Origin: Ceraceosorus guamensis
Taxonomy: Eukaryota > Basidiomycota > Exobasidiomycetes > Ceraceosorales > Ceraceosoraceae
Direction of reading: 5' to 3'
Assembly: GCF_003144195.1 (NCBI RefSeq)
Contig: NW_020290004.1
Span: 65,153 to 129,152, forward strand
Length of the DNA stretch: 64,000 nt
Below, piece after piece: positions 23,101 to 34,057 of this stretch (the first letter of the stretch is position 1; every line of letters starts with the position of its first letter). The notes beneath the pieces are model-generated. The model was given only the letters and a program-made list of their open reading frames with translations. It did not search any database and had not been told where the DNA came from. Position numbers and translations under genes: made by a program.

Positions 23101-23902
23101 TAAAGGCGGATCAGGAAGTCGGTAAGGTGCTCCTTTTTCTCTGCGCTCTTGACACCCGGCAAGAGGGTAGAAGTCCACTGCTCTCGCGTGGGGAAGCCTT
23201 GCTCTGGGTCCGCGGGAATCAGCAGCTTCAAGGCCTTTGCGTCCACATCGCCAACGTCTACACCTCCCTCGTGAGTGAAAAGAATGTAATCTCCCTCTCG
23301 TGCAGAGTTGATACAGACGTAGAACTCTGTGTCTGCAGGGTGAGGGAAGAATGGCTCCACGATGAAGTTGTTGAGGGTTCCCGTCACTGTCTCCACCTGT
23401 GCAAATCCAGTCCCTGCTGTCAGTCACTGCTCGCATGCGCTTCATGAGTCGGGTCGAGCAGTCACGAGCTCACTTTTTGTGACTTGCCTGCCCGCTCGCT
23501 GATCCACGCTTGTGCGTCTTTCCAGTCAGAATTAAGCTTCAGCAGGCCCGCCTTGCCGCGTCTCTTGATGAGCTGATCGGGCTTGGCAACCAGCTTTACC
23601 TCGTGCACCCAGCTAGGCAGAGCAGTTTCAGGGGTCACTGTGTTAGTCTCTGGGTCCCAAGAGACTTGCGCGACCTTTGCGACTGGCGCGTTAAATTCCT
23701 TGAGCTTGAGAGAGGGATGAGCTACTGGAGACCTGGGCAACCAGTAGTTGACCAGCAGCTTGGCATCGAACTCGCGAATGGCTGTCAAGCGCATGAGCGA
23801 GGAAAGTCAAGGGGATTTGAGTGCGCTATTCATTCGCCGGCGAGCTCCGTCTGCAATGAATCGTTGAGAAGCAGCACTGAGACACTTACGCTTGGACGAC
23901 AT
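20123..23902 (-). CDS. ACLY: ATP-citrate lyase, single-chain type
   Basis: Cytosolic enzyme that makes acetyl-CoA and oxaloacetate from citrate, CoA and ATP for lipid synthesis. Exons complement(20123..22470, 22540..22643, 22720..23396, 23474..23781, 23890..23902) give 1149 residues, the fused arrangement of animals and basidiomycetes rather than the two-gene form of ascomycetes. The first coding exon is only 13 bases (ATGTCGTCCAAGC). The N-terminal half has the ATP-grasp CoA ligase part ([28 protein letters not shown]) and then [20 protein letters not shown]. The phosphohistidine lies in [16 protein letters not shown] near residue 800. The C-terminal citrate-synthase-like domain shows [19 protein letters not shown] and ends in a Lys-rich tail. 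All phases join cleanly. Confidence 0.97.
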
Positions 23903-24539
23903 CGTGCAAGCCGCTGTGAACAGCTAGTAAGAGCGTTAGAAGGGAATGGACGTAGCGTGACTGTTTCGGTAGCAGCGGCTTGTGTGTATGCTGCAGAGTG
24001 TTAGGTCGCGTGAAGAATTCCTCTCCGCAACCCTGCAACCAGGTCAATGAAGGTGTGGAAAGGTGAGAGTGAGAGTGATAGGTAAGGTGGTTGTGGTTAG
24101 AATGAGGAGATGGGACGCAGCACCTTGTCGTGAGCACTGATCTGCTGGCAAAGCACAAACGTCTGGTGAAAGCTCAACAAAATGCACGGCGGTCGGAAGC
24201 AACTCGATCGAGAACGCATGGCTTGGGCTTCCATGCAAACGAAGCGCCGAGGCGGATCTGTGCGCGCTGTGCTGCCTCCCCAAATTCGTCGAGCCGGTCG
24301 GAGGCTAGCGCAAGGAGAAAGGTCAGACGGACGGGCTGCCTTGGCGACCGCCCGCTTATTTGCGGAGCGAGGTCAAGCTAGACCTGCCAAAAACTTTGGT
24401 CGCGAGCAGCAGCAAGCAGCAGCCTCTGCTGCGTTCGTTGGTCGACTCGGTCCAAGCGCACTTGCATGCAGCAGCAGCCCCAGCTGCAGCGAAGGTCGCG
24501 CTGAAAGGCAAGCCAGGAACGCTAAAATCCAAGTCTGAA

Positions 24540-24574
24540 GCAGCAGGCAGCAGCAGGCAGCAGCAGGCAGCAGC
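24540..24574. repeat. 10-mer tandem repeat, (GCAGCAGGCA)3.5
   Basis: Three and a half exact 10-base units, next to looser CAG/CTG-rich DNA from about 24405. Confidence 0.9.
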
Positions 24575-26974
24575 GCACGCAGCTTGCATGTTGATTTAAA
24601 TGGCATCCATCCCAAGCATTCGATCTTTTTTTGATGAGATTATGCTGGGGCCGCAGGAGCAGGCTCCGCGCTACGGGCGCCTGATGCTCCTGCATGCACG
24701 TCAGCCAGCAAGTGATGATGAGCCGGCCCCATGCCACTTTTGACTGCAAAGCAACCTTTTTTTTGACGCTTTGATTGCTGCGCACAGATCCACCGACGCG
24801 CGAACGCCAGCCGCCAAACTTTGCCCGCGAGCCGACGCCCGCGGCGCTCATCCTCGCGCGCAGGATTTGTTTGATCTTTTGGATCAGAAAACGATGGGGC
24901 GAGGAAGGTGATTCGCGCGGTCACCGCGACTTGAATCGCAAGCGCCCCTCGATCGCTCGAATCTTGAATGATGCCAGCGTACGTTCATCAAAATCACGAA
25001 TTCAAGATTCAGATTCACCATTCAGATTATTCAGATTGGATACGATCTGGCTGCATCGATGAACTTTTACAATCGATGTTACGCACATCAGCTTCTCGAC
25101 CCTTGCTCTCTTGTCAAGCTGGAAAATGGTAGGGTGGAGACAATCGAACGTTCTGGCATCCCCGCGCGCGCGCATGTCCGGCCGCTCCTTCCGAGTCAAG
25201 TGAGTCTAGCTGTGAGTGGTGTACTCAAGACTGTCGAGGGTAGTCGGTACCGCGGTGAATGTGCACCTCGACGCATCCGAGAAGATCCGAAGAATCAATT
25301 GAAATTGATCGTTATTTAGAGACAACAATCGAAATCGAGAGAGCATCCAAAATCGTAAATTCTGATCATGAATCTTGAATGCCCCAAAGTCGGAGGTCAG
25401 CTCGCGTGGTAAACACGTGACTTGCAGAGAAGAGAGTCTTGAGTCCAGTCAGGCTGCATGCGTGTGCACGTCGAAGGGCTTGATGGATACGACGGCAGGA
25501 GAAGGGATGGTCGGCGACTCTTGCTTGTCCCACGCCTAGCTCTGATCTGCGTGACCAAATCGGAATCACGAACGGCAAGAAGGCCAGGTGAGTGTCATGT
25601 GAAAAGGGTTGGATGGATGCGCATGCAACAAAGTGCTGCTAGAAGTCGCCGGCGGTGCCTTTGCAAAACGGCGGAAGGCACGAAAAGGTTTGCGCTAGCG
25701 CACATAGCGTACGCCGTATCTTGCAAGTTTGCCCTAAGGTCGCGTTAGATGCTTCTTGGCAAGCGTCACGTCACAGACGCTTCTGATGTTGTTGATCACA
25801 AGTCTGGATCAAAGTCGACGCTTCACTCCCCAAGTCAGCCTGGATCAAGCCACCGCTACCACTCCAGAATTGAGAGATCAGCCACGTTCGCAGATGCGTC
25901 GGACAAGCGTCTTTCATCTACCCTTTCGAAGCCGGCCAAAGCCTGAACGGGATGCAGCCTTTGTGCGAGCCGCATTCGTCCGTGGCTAGATCAGAATGGC
26001 GCTTCAGCATACATCCTTAGCTGCTGTACCAAAGTCTGCACAATGCTGGAGACTCCCAACGGTTCGCAGCGTGCGTGCAAGGACGGATGGGCAAGCTACA
26101 TGTACATAGAGTCTGCCAGTGAGCCCCTCCAGGGGAACAGCCAGTCCGCCCAACACCAACGCAACAGGTGCAGCGAGAGTACTTTGAGCGGCAGTCAAGA
26201 GTGGATCATGCGGTGGAGGCCGTATCTGACGCAAATGAATCCACGTGATCCGAGCCGCATCGACGATACCGAGACGATTAGCGCAAGCCTTGCCCTCACT
26301 GGCAGCAACTTGCGCACCACGGTCTCTAACTGATGACGACAATGAGTGCTGCCGTGATTCAGTCCAATCAGCTGCGCTGGGTAGCACGGATCCCCAAGAT
26401 GCGAAGGAAACGGTCCAGGCACATACGTCAGGCCAGTATCATTCACGACTGGTCATTGCGCCGCCACTGGGCGCCGCCGGCGCCCACCAAGTCTACTCGG
26501 CGCCAGGGATGATCGAGCGCCCCATGGGCCGCCAGCAACCTGTGTAGCTTCAACTCGAGCGTGAGCGTCTTGCACACAAACTGCCGGTAGCTGTTATCCA
26601 GCTACGATGAGTCATTCGGCGAGAGCTGATCGTGATCCGCCGATACCTGGGTTTTATGCACTGTGCACCTCCCACTCGTAAGCACGGCATTGAGTGTTTC
26701 GACGCCTTTCAGATCAAGTGCTGGCCGCGTTACTTTACCCATTTGTGGCAAGAAAAGGCGTGGCTCTAGGTGTTTTAGTGTGAAATCAGCAGAAGTGGCA
26801 AGTCCAGCCCCGAGCAGCTTACCCGTCCCCTTAAGAAGGATCGCTCGATCTCCCACGCAAGGGCATTCGACCGTTCTTGAGACCACCCCTCAAAGCAGCA
26901 CGTTCAATCACAGGGCGCTGTTCAGCTCAAGGTTCAGAAGCAGGTCTTCTGGTCTATCACCCTCTGTGCACCGC

Positions 26975-26980
26975 TATATA
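26975..26980 (+). promoter_or_regulatory. TATA-like box upstream of the membrane protein gene
   Basis: TATATA within gctatatagtc, about 155 bases upstream of the ATG at 27135. Confidence 0.4.
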
Positions 26981-27134
26981 GTCTATCCAACGCTGCTCGT
27001 CCATCCTCATTACAGGCAGAGCCGACAGCGCTCTACCATCGTAGTACAATTTGCTATATTTGACAGGCTCTAGAGCGACCTCTCACACCAGGCTTTGATA
27101 GCCATCTCTCGCCCAAGCCACAAAGACGCTCGAG

Positions 27135-28180
27135 ATGTTTCACTTTGACCGACGCAGGCTTTGCTTCAGCAGACCATCCGTGGGCATTCTTCTGTTCACG
27201 CCTGCCATCACAATCCTTGCCGCCATCGAGACCGCATGGGCCACATTCGACCTCATCAGGGTGCATGGCACCGCTGGCAGCTTCTACCGCTTCTGCGGGG
27301 TCGTGGCGATCATCGCAATGTGGACGCTTGTCATCGGTGCCCCTGTCGGCTTTATCGGTGTAGCTATCCGTAGCCGAAAGATCTCGTGAGTGAAGGGCTC
27401 TGGTATGTGGTCGCTTATTGGGCAGGCGTGGATGGCTGACGATGGGTTTCTGATCTCTACAGCACGGCCTGGTGGCACCTAGCGACCTGGCACGCAGTAT
27501 TCACCACCGTCGGGGGTGTTATCAAGACCATCGCTCTCCTCGCAAATCGATCCGGCTGGCTGAATCTTTGCAACGCTGAGCACCAATACCTGTTCGATGG
27601 TATGATCAGTTGCAAGCGCTATTGGCGCATTCGTATGCTAGGACACGTCATCGTGTACTTTGGGCTATGCTCCCTCCTGATCATGAGCGCTATGCTACTC
27701 ACCGGATTTGTTGCGGAACTTGCCAAGAGCGACGAAGGTCATCAAGAATTCATCGTGGTGGACAATAGTCGACGTGGTGACAACATTGGTCTCACGCGCA
27801 CCTGCGCTGGTGGCGGTGCTGATAGTCGTGCACGCTTCGTCGCGCCCCATCTCCCACGACCAGCTCCTCAAAGAGCCGATTCTGCCCGATCAGAAGACGC
27901 GCCCGTGACTGCGGACCAAGTCATCGAAGGCCTTCCGTCTGGCACCTTCACCGAGATCCCTCTCTCTGAGAAGAAAATCGTCGACTCGCGCTCGTCTTCC
28001 TTCTCACCGGATACCAATCCTTTCGCGGACAAGGCCTTCGATCAGGAATGCTTGCCTCCTCCTGCCTTTGAGGCGATCCACCCGACACATGCAGCCGGGG
28101 CCAAGGCAGCTGCTGCAGAGAATGCCAAGGTGCAAGTTCCTGAGACGGCACATCTTCCAGACACCAAGCTCGATGGCTAG
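27135..28180 (+). CDS. membrane protein of unknown function with cytosolic-like tail
   Basis: Not recognised. Exons 27135..27385 and 27463..28180 give 322 residues. Four hydrophobic segments are visible: SVGILLFTPAITILAAIE, VVAIIAMWTLVIGAPVGFIG, a weaker one around TVGGVIKTIALLA, and VIVYFGLCSLLIMSAMLL. The remaining 150 residues are hydrophilic and include NPFADKAF, a motif common in cytosolic tails of fungal membrane proteins and resembling an NPF endocytic signal. The region 27760-27880 is hydrophobic in the next frame, so the model between 27720 and 27960 could be wrong. The first intron (27386-27462) has clean GTGAGT and CTCTACAG ends. Confidence 0.65.
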
Positions 28181-28384
28181 ATGGTGCAATGTGGCCGCAT
28201 TGGAATTGCGAAGAGGCCACGCAGACCATCATCCTCTTGACTTTGTCAGACTGCAGCGTTGCCCTTCAGAAAATCACGCAGAATTGTGGCATCTAATCGT
28301 GTACAAGTGTCCATTACGTAAATCTTGATCCAATGATGCGGGTCATTTCTGATACTACCATCTTCCCAGTGCACCTTCCAAGCT

Positions 28385-29276
28385 TCACGGGCGAGGACCG
28401 TATAGGGCGCCAGAGTCAGTGTAAATCGTCTGAGCGGTGATGTTGGTGTCCTTGAGCAGGCCAATGTAAGTCTGAGCGACCTCATAAGGCTGAGCGATCT
28501 TGCCCGTCAAAGCCCTTTGACTCATGGCCTCGAAAGTCTTTTGCCTCTTGTCTTGCGGCATGCCGCTCCACAATTCCGTCTCCACTCCTCCTGGGCTGAC
28601 CACATTGACTCTCAAATCGTACTTCGAAAGATCGTAGGCCAATTGTCTGCCCAGGCTTATCAGACCACCCGCAAATCCACTGATGATGGCCCAATCGGGT
28701 CGAGGGCTGACGGAGATGGAACCGGTGGTGAGGGTGATGGAGCCGCCTTTGCGAAGATGCGGCTGAGCAGTCTTGGCGGCCAGGATTGCACTGAAGAAAC
28801 GCACTTCGCCCGCCTTGAGGATCTGGTGGTAGCTTGCTTGCTCCAGCGGTGATATGGCCAGTGGATCTCCAGCGGTGTGTATTAGGTGGTCAAATTCACC
28901 CACGGAAGAGAACAGATTGGCGAGCGACTCCTGCACAAGTAGGGAGCGCTTAGGGTGAGCAAATTCCACTTCGGACCGGATGGCATCACAGTGAATCGCA
29001 CGGCCACTGATACCCATCACTCACCTCCATACCCTCTCCTAGCAGATTGCAGGCTTTTGCAGAGACCCTGCTGGGGTCCGCATTATACTGCAGCTTGGGG
29101 TCGTTGAGGCGCTTGACGGCGTCGTCTAACTTGGATTGATTGCTGCTAGAGATGACTACGCTCGCTCCCTCTTCGATGAGAGCAGAAGCCACTGCGAAGC
29201 CTAGACCCGAGGATCCGCCGATGATGACCGCCTTTTGGCCCTTCAGCTGCGAGACGTAACGAGGCTGTGCAGACAT
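28385..29276 (-). CDS. short-chain dehydrogenase/reductase, non-classical
   Basis: NAD(P)-binding Rossmann protein of the SDR superfamily. Exons complement(28385..28930, 29025..29276) give 265 residues. The cofactor motif is VIIGGSSGLGFAVA near the N-terminus, followed by HLIHTAGD (the usual NAG position), a GSITLTTGS strand and RVNVVSPGGVETELW. The classical YxxxK catalytic pair is absent: the equivalent stretch reads WAIISGFAGGL. A known SDR subgroup with the pattern PGW...RVNVVSPG..TELW also lacks it, so this looks like a family trait rather than damage. Substrate unknown. A TATA-like box lies about 101 bases upstream. Confidence 0.88.
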
Positions 29277-29938
29277 GATGGAGTCGTCGTGGTGCAAAGC
29301 AGGGACCTGCTATCGGAAGATGTGGAGAATGTGAAGTTTGGAAAGGGCAATTCTCCGAGAGATGATTCGAGTCCCGTTTTATAGACGTCGTGGATCGTCA
29401 CCAAAAGCTTACACTTGCCCTTCGTAAGCTTATTTCTCTGATGCGTTGACGTGATCGCTGAGACGCCGCGAACGTAGGCAAGAACACCGGAGAAATGCCG
29501 TCCACCCGACTTTCGGCAAAACCACTCCCACTGGGCCACTAGCGACTTTGCGCCGCACACGCACAGCAGCCAGGGTACTCCACTTGCTGATGATTCAGGA
29601 TCGCAGCCGCCGGCCAAAGGATGCGCGCGCACACGCAGTCACGAGTGAGCGAGCAGAGCATCATCATGACAGGGTCGGCAAAGCGGTAGCCAGTCAAGAG
29701 TGCATGGGTGAAGAGTGGTGAGTCACGACTCCAAGCAGTCCCCAGTGCGTGCAGTCACTACGTCGACCCTGGGGCTGTGAGAGTCAGGCCGTCGTGAGCG
29801 CTCGAGTCCAAAGGAACCTGCATCCTGAAGAGCGAGCGAATCTATTCGAAAGGGCCACGACCTCGCAAAGACGGACGCTCGGAAGGGCGAGGGAGGTTGT
29901 CGCAGCGCGTCCAAGCCACCGCAAAAAAAATCAGAGCG
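29277..29938. other. spacer between the SDR gene and the LYR-like gene
   Basis: A 660-base spacer with the SDR promoter and the 3' end of the LYR-like gene. TCACGAGT and AGTCACGACTC motifs lie at about 29639-29730. No gene seen. Confidence 0.55.
29377..29383 (-). promoter_or_regulatory. TATA-like box of the SDR gene
   Basis: The minus strand reads TATAAAA about 101 bases upstream of the SDR start codon. Confidence 0.55.
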
Positions 29939-30968
29939 TCACCATAGCATTTCGTTCTGTTTCCAACGCGCCCATCGAGGTCCACCGAGCCACAAGCCAG
30001 AGCTCCTTTCTGCGCGCTGAACCAAACTTCCCAGCAACCTTCTAGGCGCATCTTCCTTGCGTCTCTCCTCCAACGCAGCGTTCCAGGTATGTTTCGCTGC
30101 CCTGACAAGTCCCCTCTTCTCTACATAATCTCGCCTCGCCTGCTCGTACTCTTCAGACTTTGCTCCTGCATCCATCTGCAAGAGCTCGTCCATCCTGTCC
30201 TTTGCTCGATACATGGCCTGCATCCTCTCTTCGACCGCTTCGCCGGGTAGAGGATTGATGGACTTTCGAGCAAGAGCAGGTGTAAATGGTCCTCTGCGTG
30301 GACGTGGCAGGACTTTGAGCGAAGGCAAAGCTTCTCCCGCATCGTCCTTCGCTCTCAACCTTCGAGCGCTGGCCGACTGCGAGCCGCCATCGACCCCGCG
30401 CCTAGTCGTGCGCTGCATCAAGACGTACGGCGAAAGGTGGTGGTAGGTCAAAGAAGCCAGCGAGTGGGTGAGACGATGGGAGAGTAGTCTGCCTTTGCGT
30501 TCCGAAGCGCCTACTACGTCTGCCTCTTCGGCAGCACCGTGAGCGACGTCGTTCCGCAGCCTTGCAGAGCTCGATGTGAAAGCGTGTGAAGTCCTGCTGC
30601 TCGAAGCATCATCGATGCTGTCCGATGGCGAAGAAGGCGCTTGCCTCGGTGCTGTAGAGCTCAACAGCATCAGCATCGTCCGTTCAGCTGGGATGCGCGA
30701 TAGCCGGGCACCGATGAGGACGAAATCAGTCTCGACTGCTCGGGCCATGAGAGGTGTCTGCACTAGGACGCAGCCAGCATCGCTCACCTGCCTTGAGATC
30801 CGCATCGATGAGATTGCCTCGCGCCATGATCTGCTCAAAGTGCCACTTGTACAAGCGTCGAAGGTTCTTTGTAGCGTGGGAAGAGTAGGTGACTGCAGGT
30901 GGACACTGTCGAAGCACTGCTCTGTAGAGTGCTCTGCATGCTTGCTTGCCTAGCTCGTGCGAGGTCAT
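29939..30968 (-). CDS. LYR-like protein with long basic C-terminal region (hypothetical)
   Basis: Exons complement(29939..30762, 30788..30968) would leave a 25-base gap, so the true second exon boundary is less certain than elsewhere; the GTGAGC donor at 30787 and the CCTAG acceptor at 30763 keep the frame. The first exon carries LGKQACRALYRAVLRQ and, 30 residues on, WHFEQI, resembling the LYR motif and downstream Phe of Complex1_LYR proteins, small mitochondrial assembly and Fe-S adaptor proteins. The rest (about 270 residues) is Arg/Ala/Ser-rich with no domain I know; PLPGEAVEERMQAMYRAKDRM to EYEQARRDYVEK is helical in appearance. The ATG at 30968 was chosen because no ATG lies further upstream in the open frame. 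Function is inference only. Confidence 0.55.
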
Positions 30969-32497
30969 GCTTGTACTTGCAAATCGTGGAATGGCGGTCA
31001 CTGAGTGAATGCCCCGTTCCTGCGAGCGAGGACGCCGAGGAGAAATCGAAAAGGGGATGCGAGCGAATGTGGCTGTTGGACGCGGCAAGAGCGTGGTGAA
31101 GTTGCGCGCTTGTCCCAAAGAGGTTAGAGCAGCATGGGCACGTGGAGTGGGCTAAGCGTCGCGGACAGATTCGAATGCGATCCGAGCCTGCTGTTGAGAT
31201 TTCCGCTGCGGAGCTGCCGTGCGAATGACCGCTCTCGAAGAATGGGTTTGAAGCTAGCAGCGCATATTGGTGAGATCTGCTGGAGTTGGGATAGCGCGGC
31301 TGTGCATGGGCAGTGACAGCGGGATGAGCATGTGGAAAGGCGAGGGCAACTCGCTCACTTGCGATCAAGAATGACAAGTCAGTCGTGAGTCACGATCGAG
31401 TCGATCACGAATGTGACTGTTCGCTATAGCTGCTCGGCGACTGCTGCACTGGTCACTGCATGGATGCAAAAGGCGCGCGCAGCTGGCTGGCCTAGCTGCT
31501 GTGCCCACGCCCACGCAAACACGGGCAGGGCAAGCAAGCAATTAATTAAGCAAGCAAGCGCGGTCAAGTCAGCAGGGGAAAGGCATCGCGGCGACTTGCA
31601 TCATATGTGTTTGCCATGCGCGGACGCGCGCACAACGCTTTGCACCGCCTCGTCTCGATCCTCTTAATTCTCATACCCATGTAGCACACGCCAAAGCTCT
31701 CAACGGCGCTGTGCTGCGAGCTCGTCCGCCGCCGATGCTGCAAAGAACAGATCTTCTTCATCGCCCGTCAATCTCTTGGCCCGCCCGGCCCCCAAGAGTC
31801 CCACGCATGGACAAGCGCCGACATGAATGCATGCGCTTGGCCTTTTTTTGACGAGATGGCCAAGCAAGGCCCATGCAGCAACAGCTTTGCCGCGAGCATC
31901 TTCTCCGACAGAGGCCTCGCGCTCGTCGAACTCCCCGCACTGCGGCCCTCTGCTGCTCCATGCGCATCTTCCCGCTGACCAAGACGCAGCAGCGAGCGAT
32001 GCTATCAGCACGAGCTCACGCTCGTCGACGCTCCGCTGTGCCCTCGTATGCGTATCGTCTCTCCCTGCAAACACTGAGACACCACGAGAGTGCGCTCTCC
32101 TTCGCTCAGCTCATCGGCGGTCCGACTTGATGCCGTCGTTTTCGTAAATTGAGTGCGCTTCCCCTTTCCCGGTCTATCGAGCTGCACGGCCCGCTTTTAC
32201 GGGCAGAAATACGTCCATACACGGCTAGAGCCCTTCCTTGCATCGCTGCTCAGCCATTCTCCCAGCCTTTTCATCGAGAATCACCGAATCACCGAGCGCT
32301 CCGGAGCTGTCTGCTTAACGGAGACCGTGACCGTCGTTCCTCACCCTCGTCCCGGGTCGCACTACGATAGCCGGTCTCGATTGGCTCGACAAGACAACGT
32401 ACAAAAAGGTCCGTTGCGCACGAATTCCTAGATAGCACATCGATCACTCCATACCTCAGCACAGCTCCCTCATTTGTCGCCTTGCAGCATATTCAAG
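30969..32497. other. divergent spacer between the LYR-like gene and the hydroxyacid dehydrogenase gene
   Basis: A 1.5-kb spacer. It holds a cluster of TCGTGAGTCACGATC-type motifs at 31383-31412 and a short AAGCAAGC/AATTAATT stretch near 31530-31558. No supported gene. Confidence 0.5.
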
Positions 32498-33932
32498 ATG
32501 TCAGCGCCCCCGCAGCACAAGTCCGTCGTTTCCTCTTCAGGTCTCCTGAACAAGGACTTTGCGCTTCCACCTGCTCAGACCGGAGCGGAAATCGCCATTC
32601 TGCCCGAAAAGCCGGTCGTAGACTGGGCAACTACTTTCAAAGGCGTTCTGCAAGGCTTGGGAGCCAAAGTGATCGAAGGGAACGATTGCGTCACTGCGAA
32701 CACGCAAGGAATCTTGTGGGTCGATCACGGGCCCAAGAATGTGCCCATCCTGGAAAAGGCGCTTCAGGTTGGCACGTCGGTCAAGTGGGTTCAACTGCCA
32801 ATGAGCGGCATCAATGCGTATGCCGCAGTCGTCAAGAGGTATCCACACCTTATCTGGACGAGCGCAAAGGTGAGCATCAGCGCTGACGTTTCAGTACTCT
32901 TCTCGCTCATCGAACCCGTCGCATCTCGTCACAGGGAGCTTATGCCCAACCAGTTGCCGAGCATGCCCTGACTCTGACCTTGGCACTGCTGCGGCACATA
33001 CCTCTCAGAGTTCGTGCGGACTGCTGGGGCCCAATGTAAGCCGCCTTTCTAAGGATGCTCTGCTCTGCTCTTGAAGAGATTTGACCCCGACACGTTCTTG
33101 CGCACAGGCTAGGCTACTCTCTCTTTAACCGTCGAGTGCTAATCATCGGTGCCGGTGGAATCTCGCTCTCCCTGCTATCTTTATTGAGTCCCTTTACTCC
33201 CCGCGTCACTCTCTTTCGTCGCCGAGCCACAGAACAGCTGGATCTATCCGAATTGCCAATGACGGACGAAGCGCGCTCCTTGGTGGATGTACAAGGATTG
33301 AGCAAGCTGCACGAAAATTTACCTCAGGCTGACGTGGTCATCATCGCTGCTGCGCTCACGGCGGATACCCATCACGTCATTGGGGAAAGGGAGCTGGGAC
33401 TGATGAAGAGTACAGCTGTGCTCGTCAACATTGCGCGAGGGGAGCACATCGACACACCAGCATTGATCAAAGCGCTTCGAGAAGGTCAGATTGCCGGTGC
33501 AGGGCTCGGTGAGTCTGGGTGATTTGCTCACTCGTGTAATGACCAAGAGGAGCTAATGACGCCATCCATCGCTTGCGCCTCTACAGATGTCGTGGAAGGC
33601 GAGCCTATAGGTGACGATCATCCGCTGTGGAACGTCGACTCCTCGCACAATGATGTGGCAGGCACCAACTCGGGCATGTGGGGTCCCGTCAAGAAAGGCG
33701 GCGAAGGACGGGCAAATCTCATCGTCACACCTCACACCGCCGATACGCTAGACATGGTCCTGCCCCTGTTCACGCGGGTGAGAAGCATGATCAAGACTTG
33801 GAATGAGGGAGACTGCCACGCTAATGTGCCCACGTGCGTCTCACACCACAGCGCTTCACACAAAATGCCCAGGCCCTAATGAGCGGCGATGGCAGCTTCG
33901 AGGGGGTCGTCGATGCTGAGCACGGCTACTGA
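32498..33932 (+). CDS. D-isomer-specific 2-hydroxyacid dehydrogenase
   Basis: NAD(P)-dependent reductase of 2-oxoacids. Exons 32498..32869, 32935..33035, 33108..33508, 33587..33777 and 33852..33932 give 381 residues with every phase consistent. The Rossmann motif is VLIIGAGGIS. The catalytic triad of the family is present: Arg in NIARGEHIDT, Glu in DVVEGEP and His in NLIVTPHTAD. GAYAQPVAEHALTLTLALLR is the usual segment before the cofactor domain. The last exon starts RFTQNAQAL; without that splice the protein would run into an unrelated tail. Likely glyoxylate/hydroxypyruvate reductase-like, but the substrate is not decided by sequence. Its 3' end lies 125 bases from that of the Snf2/Sth1 gene. 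Confidence 0.92.
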
Positions 33933-34057
33933 ATCGCCAAGAAGGTATGAATCGATTCGAGTAAATCTCTCTTTAAGATATTATTACAATGCACAATTCT
34001 CTGCAAAGCGTGATGGTTGGCGCCCCTCGTCCTAGGTGTGATGTGTCGAAGACACGC

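Larger units (their letters stand above)
23903..27134. other. 3.2-kb gene-poor region
   Basis: The longest spacer in the window. The left end carries the ATP-citrate lyase promoter; the right end the promoter of the membrane protein at 27135. Between them are CAG-rich low-complexity DNA (24400-24575), clusters of ATTCA/AGATTCA motifs (24985-25035, 25340-25380), and a GC-rich inverted repeat tgggcgcc-gcc-ggcgccca at 26468-26486. I could not build a supported protein gene in it. Confidence 0.5.
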
